The position numbers and the translations under genes were made by a program. This document shows positions 10,077 to 22,200 of a DNA stretch of 64,000 nt, piece by piece. Position 1 is the first letter of the stretch. Each line of letters opens with the position of its first letter. A model generated the notes under the pieces. That model saw only the letters and a list, made by a program, of their open reading frames with translations. It had not been told where the DNA came from and did no database searches. This stretch comes from Lepisosteus oculatus (Eukaryota > Chordata > Actinopteri > Semionotiformes > Lepisosteidae): contig NC_090704.1 of NCBI RefSeq assembly GCF_040954835.1, forward strand, positions 43,776,979 to 43,840,978, read 5' to 3'.

Positions 10077-13000
10077 GTAAGGACTAGTCTCCACGCTCCG
10101 AAAATGCCGAGCAGGGTTTGAAGCGGCGTGTATTTTACGCGGAATGGCTGCGGTTCGACGGGGGGAAGGCGACGCCGTCGTTGTTGACAGCCGACTTCTG
10201 TCTGACGTGTCATGTTTCTAGGCAGCAACTTGAAATTCCCACTTGCACAAAGATCGTATCTGTGGCTGGCTTGAAAATATGTCACCGAGATTAGAAAAAA
10301 AATGGTGCGGTCTGCTCTAGGTCTTGTATGGAGTAAAGGGCCGTTTTTGGAGACGTCAGGTAGCTCTTCGGGTATGTATTTTTAACTTGTTACTCTAAAC
10401 AACTTGCGCTTCACCTAGTGTGACTCGAGCTGTATGTTCTTTTGCCCGTAGATGCGTGTCCGTTTGTCACTTTTCCAAAAGCTTTGGTTTTTACAAATTG
10501 TTGACTCGTAATTGTGAGCTAACGAGGTTAGCTCCGTTCATTTCAAAAGGGACGATGCTAAATTAGCTTATTCAAATCGTTTTTTGTAGGTTGTTAGACT
10601 GTCATTGCTTGAGATGGGCTGTGTACTTTCCTCGGACACGACTGTTATATGTTAGCCTCTTAGCTTTTTTTAATGTTCTCCAGTCTTTTCCAATGAAGAC
10701 TCACCAATGGTACCGGTTTTTGATTCTCGGGTGCGGCTTGTCCCATATTACGTTTCTCGGGCTTGAACTGCAAGAGGGTCAGTCTAACCTCTGATGCTCC
10801 CGCCCTTCATCCGTGTTCATTGGCTGGGATCAGGATGTGACGTATACATTTCGGTTTTAATTGGGTAACATGACTGCCACTCAAACGGCCCTGCTGTGTG
10901 CAAGTTCCCCACGCTTGACAGAAATAAACCCATGAAATGTAGGATTTATCAATCACGTTTTTTTTTTTACAAAACTCTCTATATATCACATATCGCGTAA
11001 AGATGACACTTTCGTAATGCAAACCGTTGTCACAGATAAACAGAGCTGTCCTCTCTCTTGTTCGTTGATTCTAGACAGTCCACAACGTTGAACTGGAATA
11101 TTCAGACTGAAGGAAGTGTTTTTAAAATTCTTATGTCATTCCTGTGGTTTATTTGAAGTAGCGTCTGTTTAAGCCTTCGATAGTGTGTATGAGTTCAGCA
11201 CAGTAAATTTAAATTGGTATTCTTTCATATTAATAATGCTTGAATAAGAAGGTGACATTTCACATAAGTTTATCAATTTACATTGATAGGTTGTTTACCT
11301 TTTTACAACTGACCTAAATGTGAACTATTTATAGAATCATGGGAACATGGTTTTTGATGAAATGTCAGCCAGGAGATGACCTCCACATGATGTCTTTTAA
11401 GTTTTAATTTCCAGCAAGTTGAATCTCTTCCAGTTTGTTGTATGGACTTTTATTATTGGGTGAATCGTTAAATAAAAAGGAGAATGAAATATATTCTTTT
11501 TGGTCTTAAGGCTGAGGAGTGAAATTTTGGTTTTCAGGACTCTTTACTGCTTCCTGAGTGGGAAGTTACTGTTTTTACTTTCGCACTTTAACGTTAATCA
11601 ACTTGCTATTGCCCTGGTGAATGGGCATAAATTGGTAAAAGAATGTATCGGGCTGACACGGTTGTCCAAAACAGCAGATATTTGCACCCATTTATACATC
11701 TGTGTGTTTTACTGGAGAGGCTGAAACAAGTCCCGATCTCTAACCATTGCTCCATACTGCTGCACTAAGTACATAAACAAGCACGGCACTGCTGGCCTGG
11801 CAGGGATCGAACCCACGTCCTGGGTGTTATTAGTACCACATGTTGACCAGCTACTGTTTTATCTCTCAGGACGTCTTGTTTCTCACAGCAGGATGGACTA
11901 CATCATGTGTTAACCTAGGAGAGGGGTGGGTGAGAGAAGTTTGCAGAAGCATCTCATTTGTCCAATATCTTCCTTGCGGCTTCACCGCAGTGACTCAACT
12001 TGGCCCTGTTAAGACGGAGGGAGAGAAAAGGCATAAATTGCTTTCTACCATATTAATGACATCCAGATGGGCTGGGGTGGCTAGAATATGTGCTGGCAGA
12101 GGTCGTGCTGGTTTTACTGGAGGTGACGCAATAGTTAGATCATGAGAATCTGTAAACGTGGACTTTGGTTTGTTGCTTTAACTTTCGTTGTAGTCTCCTG
12201 AATGAGTTCATGTTCTCTTATGCAGGGTGTTCTTCTAATCTAGCTTTTTGTATGTGTGGTATCCTAATGAGATTTTATATTTAAAATAGACTTATGTATA
12301 GAATGTGTCCTGTAGTGAAAATGTATATACCACATAATTGCTGTACTCTTTCTTGCCATTTATTATTCTTTGGGCTTCTTCTGTCCTCACTGTCTGAAGG
12401 TAAACATTTAAACAGTCCCGAGTGTCAATTTCTGTATTGCATTACACATAGTTTCACTTTTTTAAACTGTCTAAATAAAGCTTTGCTCTCATGTTTATCT
12501 TGTGGGTGAATTCATAACACTGCTTTAAATGTGATTTGGGTTTGTGATCCCTATAACATCAAGAAGTAGTAAGTCAGTCTTCATGGCTTTGATTTTCTAG
12601 TATGTCCGTAGCTCACCTATCAACCAGTTTCTCCTTACACAGTGCATTATAAAGACGTGTATTTATTGAGAAAATCCTGCTGGTTCATCTTAAGTCATGA
12701 ATGCAAACCACCAAAGTCCCTGTATCTTATAACCAATCTAACATAGTTGGTATTGACAAGTTCCCCAATTAGTTTATACTTTACTGGATTATTATATATT
12801 ATGTTAAAATGCTTGGAAATTGAAATTCTTACCTGAACTGCCTATAACGTTGAACAGGGAAAGTGTGTTAAAATCAGTCATTGATTTGGCAGAATCCAGT
12901 GTTTTTGTTTATTAGTGTAGAATGTCCAAAAAAACAGAATGTCGTTACTTGGTTATCATAACAATAGCACTGTGAAATAGTAACTTCTATTCATATATAT

Positions 13001-16000
13001 ATAATTTTTGTACTTGAGAATATAGAAGTCCAAGTGTTGTCCACTGAGAAAGGGGAGTGAATCAGAACATCTGAGGTAATAGTGTCCTGTCCAGGTCCTG
13101 GAGCACCGCAGTGCCTGTGGGTTTGTGACCCAGCTGGGCTCTTAACCTCCGTTAGCAGCTTAGCTGGACTAGCTTGACTTTTCAGGTGTTGGTCATTTTT
13201 AAGACTCACTAAGATCATCTGATGTAGCCTTGTTCTGGGCTACAGACTTTCTCTTACTGTGCAGGCCTGTGGTGTTTGGCATGCATGGTCATGTCTTTGC
13301 ATTTCGAAGCAGTGTTTGTGAGGGTAAATATAATCTTCAGATACTCAAATTTACTTATAAAGGTTTGGTATCATTACCATTCTTAGCTGGTATAAGGTTT
13401 GATGTGCTGTAGATACAAAACACAAATGTGAAAATATTTAGTTTAAGAATAGACCTTTCCTTTCAGTTTTCTGTGGACTGCTTTGTTGAATAGAAGAATG
13501 CAGAAAGATGTCTGGAATTTCCCAAAAGCATGTGATCAGGACTAGTTTGTCTTGTGGCTTAGATGTGTAAGGTGCTTTGAAGTGAAATATGTTAAAAACC
13601 TAGAATGATAAAACATCTGACTGGCGTTGACGCAATCACCCCTTTTCCACTAAGATCTCTAATCTAGAGTTATTTTAAAAGTAAAATGTCTTTTACTGCA
13701 GAAAAAAAAACACATTTTCCAAGAGCCACAACCTTTTTAAAGTTGTAACAATAGAGCCACAGCAGCAATTGGATTTTAACTGTCCTGTTTGCAATAGTTC
13801 ATTGTGGTAAATAAGTCTGGCTGTGTCATTGTCCACCATGGGCGGCTGGCATAATGTTCATGGAGAGCTTTCACATCTCTTAAAGCTGTAATGGGTGCGT
13901 ATGATCCACTGTGCTCTCTGTCAGTGGTCAGTAAATTCATTACTGAATTGGAAGCAAATGTGTGGAGCTTAACTCACTGTGACCAATTGTCTTGGAATGC
14001 ACAGAAGGTGTATTGAAGAAAGTAAACAGCTGCAAAGCCGCTGAGATTTTGCAGCTGCTTTTATGTTCAGCCCTATATTACAGAGAGGCTTTGTTACAAC
14101 TCGGCACAGGTCTAAGGGTATACCCCCAATGTTCTGTTAGTCAAACAGAAGAAATGTTACACTGTGAATTCAATCTCTGTACACTTGTTCAGCTTATGAA
14201 GAGAACTGCAGGTTTGGATGAAAGGCACATCAACCATGTTAAAGTGACAGTGCTTACAGCAGGAGCAATTCTGAATTGGGCAGTGCAGCTCGTGTCTCTT
14301 GACTTTGTTCTTGGCAGCCTCTACAGAAGAACAGGTGACAGTCACAAGGTGGCTTGGTGTTGTAAAGCAGTAGGTGGGGGGCTGTATCCATCGACTCAAT
14401 CCTTTGTTTTATTACAATGGATGTCATGAGAGAACTGAACTATTGATGAAAACAATACCAATTTTAACGTGAACATCCATGGAATGTAATTGTTGGCTTT
14501 ATATTGAGTAATTTTAACAGTAAGGTTTAACAGTCTTGCTCTAATTTGATTTATTTTCCCTTGTTTTGAGCTGTCTTCATTTTTAGATTCTCGTGAGTTG
14601 TCAAGATGACCCCTGTTAAATGACAGAAGAGAGGCGTATAATCTCTTTCACTGTGGAGTAGAGTTAACAGCAGGTTTATGGCTTTTTAACACAATGTGAC
14701 AAAGTCTGGAAATCCTCTGTCACTATGAGTAAGAGTATTTCTATTTACTAATGAAAGGTTTGTGAAGCGTTCAGTGTTAAAAATACTTATGGACTTATTT
14801 TTAGAATAAGCTTGAACAGTAACTTACATGTTAATTAGGTGTTCCACTCATTTCACCTTTCATTCAGGTTATGTGTTTTATTCTGGTATGTTAAGCATAA
14901 GGCTTTCATTGTGTATTATCCTTTTAAATTATTTTCTGCTGGGAGTAATGTAGAAGGAGCTCCTGAGAATTTAAAGCAAGCAGATGAGTATAGCAGCATT
15001 GTCATGTTTAAAACTAAATCCAACATGACAATAATAAGGATTCCTTAGTGTTACATGGTGCAGATACAGTATGGAAAATGACCTGTTTTACTTCTGTTTT
15101 TTCTAAATTATGGAAGAAGGTATTTTTTTTTTCCCCCATCTCCAAATAAAGGCTCTTTTATGTGCTGAGGCATCTCTGGGTTCTCCAGGCTGTTTAGTAT
15201 GTGAGTGGCAACAAAACTGATACACTTAGGCTTTCAGTTTATCCCTTCTGCTTTTTCTTCACCAAAGATTGTATCTTTGTTTTTCAAAGGGAAAAAGATG
15301 AAGGAGGCTTTGATGGCGAACTTCTCACAATATTGATTCTTTCCATTATAGCACAAACTGGGACCTTGCCCCAATACAGCCAATATGTGCTTTAAAGTTT
15401 ATGACTCTCCAAGAGGATGAAAGACTAAGATGTGTGCAGAAAAGTGCAACAGTGCTCAGTTAAATGGAATAAAAGTTTGCATTATGTCTTTGAAAAAAAC
15501 CTGCATCATTTAAAAGTTGCAAAACATTTATGCATCTCTGGGGAATTAATTTATACCCAGGATATAATGAAAGCACCGAGGTGATTTTTGGAAGTTGCAA
15601 CCTGATGTCTTGTACTGTAAAGGTGTGGTGCTTGAAAGAGCCTGTCGGATGACCCTTTAATTTTTTTACAAATGAGGAAGTAAAAAGACAGGCTGAGGGT
15701 GAGGGGCCTGTGCGAGAAAGGGGTAGAGATGAGAGGACAAGGATATGTAATTAAGCAATCGAAAGAAGTGAAAGCAAAAGTTTCTGGATTGGCGATAGTC
15801 CTGGGAGATGTCATTCAGCTTGAGGCTAAAGTGTACAGTAATACAAATTTCTGCATCCCTGTAGGGAGGTGGTGTGGGGAGTGAATTCTGCTGAATTGAA
15901 GTTTGTTGGAGACAATATTGATTTTAGCAGTCCAGTCCAGTCATGATTAATTTCTCTTATTTTTGTAAGAGAGGGCTAACTGTTGCAAGTGGATTTTTTT

Positions 16001-16239
16001 TAATGCCAGGAGCTGTGGAAGATTTTGGCACTAGTAATTGTTTTGCCTACTGCAGTGGTTTGTGATGATCAGTACAGTTATGGTGCTTGCAGACTGTCTA
16101 CAGTAATCAGTATTTGCAGTGTCATGATTAAGTAAATGTCAGAATGATCATCATTCTGTTGTCCAGAATGTTTATGTATACTTTTCTATCTCATTTCTTA
16201 AGAGTGTTTTTTCTAGTCTGTTCTCTTTGTTTTTTACAG
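10077..16239 (+). other. NDEL1 intron 1
   Basis: About 6.2 kb of mostly AT-rich sequence between donor 10077 (gtaagg) and acceptor 16239 (ttttttacag). No coding exon is supported. A 145-codon frame at 13992-14429 has no ATG at its start and no recognisable product. Around 11765-11845 a stretch contains 'gggatcgaaccc', like a reversed tRNA B box, and may be an old SINE fragment. CpG density is raised in the first 300 bases, as expected next to a promoter. Confidence 0.6.
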
Positions 16240-16250
16240 GTTTATTTACC

Positions 16251-19200
16251 ATGGACACAGAGATGATACCAAAATTCTCCTCAAAAGATGAGGAAATTGA
16301 TTACTGGAAATCCCTTTCCTTGAAGTACAAAAAAAGGTATTTGTACGCTAGTGTTATATCAAAGCTGCGGACTGAGAAGGGTTTTGTATATTGTTCTGAT
16401 GGTTCTATTTTTGTATGTTGCTCTGGTGTTTCTGAAGTCACTGCTTCCAATATTCTGCTTGAACTTGAACTTTATTGCCATATGTAACTGGTACAGAAAG
16501 TCTCTCAATTGTTAAAAGTAGCTCTTATGCAACATTCTAAGTCATTCCATAAGATATTACACTTTAGTGACTAAAGGATTTAGTAGAAAGGGAAAGTCTT
16601 TGGAGTTCAGACTTGTTAATCCTTGACAGTGATGAATTTAAATTTAGATGTCCATCTAGCGCACATGACATTAAACTAAAATGTGGGATGCTTGTGAACT
16701 TGTTTGTAGATTATTCTCTGCAACCTGTTGGATAGTACTGTAATTGTTTTTTTAAGGTGATGCTCTGCAGCTCTAGTTATTTAGTATAAGAACTTGTTAG
16801 GATTTTGACAAACACAAACTTTATTGACCTGGGTAGGGGTTTTCCCAAATTTACATTGCAGATGTTTAGTAGACGGTCTGTCGCTTTTCCTGTAAGGTTT
16901 ATTTTTAGGTCCCTTGGATAGCTTACCAGATCCAGTTGCTTTCTTCTTTAGTGAATGTGGTTATGTGAAGTAATGAGAAAATCATTGCTTTGACTGTTCA
17001 TTACCATTTTGCTTGAATAAATCCCTCAGAAACTGCAAACTCCCTGAAATATTTGTCAAGTTCTTTAGTCCCATGTCAGCAATGTCAAGTCCTTCAGGAA
17101 GCCAAAGCATGACTAAGGACATTGTGCAAGTCACAGCAGTGATGAGCTCACCCTCCTAATAATGTTTAACTTGGAAGTAAACAGCTTATAGTCTTAAGTC
17201 TTAGTCTTATAGTCTTACTCCTGTAAGACACGAGTTTGCTGTTAAAGTTGTTAATAATACTTTGCTCATTTAAAAGCAAATGCAGAATTAACCTGAGTTG
17301 CACTACCTTAAGAAACTACTGTTCATCTTAAAACCACAACCCCAGACATGTCTTTTTAGGTATAAGTACAAAACAGCTGCCACTTAACTTACGTAATACC
17401 ACAGTCCAGAAATGCCCACAGATGGTAGCTTCACTGTTGGGAAAAGTATGATTAACCTGTTTACACAGTTGTTCCCTTGGTGTATATGAAGAAATATTTC
17501 AAGAACTTGGCCATATGCTAAGTTCTTAACATTGCTTGCCACTGTTCCATGAAAATGTTGCCAGTTGGTAGTGTTCGAACTAAGTACCTCCCACTAAGTA
17601 GAAAGTAGAATAAAATAAACACTCTTGTAAACCTTGACAAAAAAGTGCCATATCTCTGTATTTTAAGGACATGTCTGCATTCCTCAGTAAGCATAAATAG
17701 TTTTTCTATTGAACTTCTTAGGAGGAATTACTCAGACCTTAGAAACACTAATAGTTTAGTCACTAATGTGTTTTTCCTTCTGTGCTGAGTAGTACCTTGT
17801 AAGTAGCGAGTCTCGGGATATCCCCACAGGATATCTTTTTTTTTAAATATTAGTTCTGTGATTCATGCGAAGAATGCTAGTTGGATGCAGAAGCAGCAGT
17901 AATTTGGGGTTAAAAGGTCTCTGCTATGCTTGTGTCCCATTAAAACGCCTCCCCTCCTCAATGGGACGCCGTCACATGGCCCAAGTTAGTGTGAAATAAT
18001 TGGGTGAACAGCGATTTGCCATTTTTAGACCACTGACATGAAGCCTAGGGCACAGGGACCAGAGTGTGTTTTTCTCATTTATATTTGTCGTACATTCCTT
18101 TTCATGACAACTACTGTACAAATTGATGAAACTAGAAAAAATATTCCAAGGTATAAATTATTTGAAGTCAGTAGAGATGGGGAGATTCAAGGAATTTACA
18201 ATAGAACATCTGTAAAATGGTATTTAAAGATGGCATTTAAAGTTCTTTATTCTTTATTGGGAAGTCACATTTGTACCTAATGCAATAGGTAGTACATTTC
18301 TATGAGTTCAGTAAATGATTTATACTGCCTATAATTTATTCGGTATCCTTCACGGTTGGTGTGAATCATTAAAATACAGAGTTTTTAGACTCCTTGATGC
18401 TTCAATGATGTTCTTGGACTTTGAAGATCCGTTTTGAAATGTCAGAATTGAAATACCGCTATAAACTTAGCACAATAGTATCATCCTAAGGATATCCCCT
18501 TGTCAGCTTCTCTAAGAGGTTAACTAAGAGGTTGTTTTTTTTAACCCCAGTTGTCAGGAAGCCCAGGAGGAACTGCTGGAGTTCCAGGAAGGAAGCCGGG
18601 AGCTGGAAGCGGAGCTCGAGGCGCAGTTGGGGCAGGCGGAGCACAGAATCCGAGACCTGCAGGCAGAAAACCAAAGACTGAAAAATGAAGTCGATGCTTT
18701 GAAGGCAAGCGTCCAGATTTGAGATCTTAGGTCTTTTGGTTTAATTGCTGCTGCTGCTGCTGCCCTTTGAATGCCCTTGAATTTTAAAAAGACGTTGACA
18801 ATTTTTTTTTGCGCGCTAGCTAACCGATAAATCGTATTTCCTGCAAATGGCGGCCCTGTGCCTTCCTGGGTTGTTAGTGAGAGGTATGCCTCTCTTTTTA
18901 TTTATTTTTTATTGGTTCTGAACCTGTCGCTGCAGAGCTTGTAATTGGAGTTTTCTGGGTACCTGAAGACTCTCGGTCGCGCCTGTGGGAGATGAGCCTC
19001 CCTTCCAGCTGACGCTGAGCGTCCTGTTTGTCTACGCAGAGCTTGTAGCACGTTGGGGGTCGGAGGAGCCAGTAGGCACTTCCTCATTCTCGCGGTCGAT
19101 TCCTGTGCGCTGAAAAGCAACGACGATTCCAAATTGCCCGTATATAATAAAACAATCTGCGAAGTTACGACAAGGGTTAAATAGTAGCTGTAGTGATATG

Positions 19201-22200
19201 ATATGCGCAGTTTCATTGTAGTCAGGTTACTCACGGAACCTTTTGTGCAAAAGTTGGGTTGTTGTTTGTTTGCTTTAGTATTTGGTCAGAGTACGTACAG
19301 AACTGTTTTCTAACTTAAAATAGATTTTAACATAATGTGTAAAGAAGTACTTAATGCTTCCTGTTTTGTGCAGGCTGAAAACTTTCACACAGAACTTCTA
19401 TGCAGTGGTCAGATGAAAGCGTGCAGATAGCTAAATTAGGAAGGCTTTGCAAAGGCTTTTTCCCCCCAGTCTACTATATTGGTTCAAAGACTCACTGATT
19501 CGTTGGCTGGAAGACTAAAGCAGTACATGTGTTCATGATGGGATGATCAGGGTGAGGGGAAAAATGCTGTATGCATTTGCTCACAATAATGTCAATCCAA
19601 GTGTGTGTTTTGTAGCATGCAGGCGTTAGCACAATGATGATGCCAGATTACACCATAGTTCAATGTGTTGGGCTTCTGCAGCACATTTGCCTGAGGTGTT
19701 AACCTCGTGAAATCCCATACCCCCTTTTTTACTGATCTCTTGCAGCAGCCTCAGTAGTTAGCAGCAAAATCATACTTGTGGTGCAAGTTGGGTTTTTGGT
19801 TTCACTGCTTCGTGTTGCTGGATGTGCGAGTCATTGTAGGTTAAGGTAATGCTGGTGGAATGCAAACCATCTTAAGTGAAACTAACTGGTTCTTTCGTAA
19901 TGTGTGAGCAAGTCACCTGAGCAGGAAGTGTACATTTCAAAGAAATGCGTTTTAAGCATACCACTAAAGTGATAAACGTGCTTTTAATTGATTTGATTGA
20001 GTGTCTGATCCATAAAGTGAATTGAAAAGATGGCACAATAATCTGTGCAGTTGAACTTTAGGATATGAGTCATGTACACACTTCTTCTCTTTGGCTAAAC
20101 TGACAAAACACAAAAGTTCATGCAAAAAAAGTTGAAAGGATGTGGGCTAATTCTTCTTCTGCTTGGGGCAGCCGGCTCATTCTTGTGACCAACATTGTAG
20201 CATTTGTCTCTTCAAGGAAAAACTTGAACAACAGTATTCTCAGAGCTACAAGCAGATATCCATGCTAGAGGATGACTTGGGACAGACGAGAGCCATCAAG
20301 GAGCAGCTCCATAAATATGTGAGGGAGCTGGAGCAGGCGAATGATGACCTGGAAAGAGCCAAGAGGTGAGGAGAGGGTGAATTGAGCAACCTTCAGCCTT
20401 AGCTAAGGGTTTTGTTTGCAGTTCATTAATGTTTTACATACAGAGTAAAACTGACCACAATGTGTTACCACAAGTATGTGATCGCACTTCTAGTAAGCTG
20501 TAACCTTTAAAATATCCTTGATTTCTTTTTTCTTTAGTGCACTGTGGAATTTAAGTTAGTAAATGTTTGTATTTCCTTCTTTTCTAGAGCAACAATAGTT
20601 TCTTTAGAAGACTTTGAACAGAGACTCAACCAAGCCATTGAAAGAAATGCCTTTTTAGAAAGTGAGCTTGATGAGAAAGAGTCTCTCCTTGTGTCTGTCC
20701 AGAGATTAAAGGATGAAGCTCGAGGTAGTGATGTTTTCTTTTTGTACTGTTGATGATGACTTGTTGCTTTTGTCTTCAGTGTAGATATTAAGTGGGCATT
20801 CTTCTTCATGATAAAACATTAACAAACGTGCGATTTCATCCTTGCATTTCTTCACTATTCTTGAAGTGATTTCCTCTTAAATGGGACTTTTTCCAGTGCT
20901 GTCATGAGTCCAAAAAAATCAGAACAGAAAATGATAGCCTGCTTAAAAAAACATTCACATTTGCCTGTAAAACTATGCCAAGTCGTCTTAAGTATTTTCA
21001 CAAAGTAAGTTATTGCCCATTCCAAAGCCACAAGTGGAACATTTTTGTGTGGCTGCGAAAAAGAAAATAATAGAGAAATAGCTTGGTCCCTTAAAAAAAA
21101 AAAAATAAAAAAAAAATTAAAAGCTATTTTTTCTGAAAAATGTCTGTTGGAATTGCTGCAAATTGCAATGTGTGGAAATCTCGCAGATCTCCGGCAGGAG
21201 CTGGCAGTGCGAGAGAGGCAGACGGACGTGACGAGGATGTCCGCGCCCAGCTCTCCCACTATGGACAGCGACAAGATGGACTCTGCGGTCCAGGCGTCTC
21301 TCTCCTTGCCGGCCACGCCTATCGGGAAGAGCATAGACAATGGCTTCTCCAGCCCCAAGGGTACCTCGGCTCTATCTGGGTTCAGCAGCGTTTCGTGGTG
21401 AAAGGCAGAATTATATCGGCACAGTCCAAAGTACTAGTGAAGATGACGCTTTCAGAATCCGACACAGGGATGTAGAATTTTGTCGTTCGTGTTACCACTC
21501 TAGACCTAGGGTGTTCTATGGATATTTGAAATAACCTATACAGAAAATAGCCTTATTATATTGTATCGGGATGGAAACGAACCCTTTCCATTTGGTGTAT
21601 AAAACTGTTGTATCCATTGCTTTGTTTTTTGCAGGAATACCAAATGGTTGTAGCAACTCCCCGTTAACTCCATCTGCAAGAATATCAGCTCTTAACATAG
21701 TAGGCGATCTTCTAAGGAAAGTAGGGGTATGTAGCTGAACCGTATTTTCTTAATCTATGTGACATGTTTTCCAGTGTTATTTATAGTACCAAGGAAAGGC
21801 TAGAGGGCAGTTTTAAGCCTAATCTATATTCTGGTTTTGCAGTTCACATTTCCTAATTTAAATCTCTTGCAGTCCTCCCTTTTTAATTATTCATAGATGT
21901 TGAATCACAATCGGTGAAACTCAGATGCCGACTTCCTCTTCAATTTGTCAACGTGTAGTAAAAACTACTGAGAAATACGTCTTTTAAGCACTATATTCTA
22001 GGTCTAGTTGAGGTAATTAGATTGTCCCTTTGAGTTTTTAATGGAGTTTTTATTGCTGTAGGTAAGCATTTCTATTGTGGATGTAATTCAAAAGGGTACT
22101 GTACTGTATTAAACCTTATGGTCCGTTTATATTTGCGGTCAATTAATTGTGAAATCTTGGGTGTTGCCTTTATTCCCAGGCATTAGAATCAAAACTAGCT

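Noticed and set aside
11765-11845. tRNA gene or tRNA-derived SINE with reversed B box 'gggatcgaaccc'
   Set aside because: No cloverleaf or A box could be assembled, so no tRNA is called; at most an old SINE remnant.
13992-14429. 145-codon open frame on the plus strand inside NDEL1 intron 1
   Set aside because: It starts at TTG, has no recognisable domain, no splice context and lies in an intron; most likely chance.
18902-19234. 110-codon minus-strand frame in an NDEL1 intron
   Set aside because: Low-complexity product without recognisable family; not conserved as far as can be judged.
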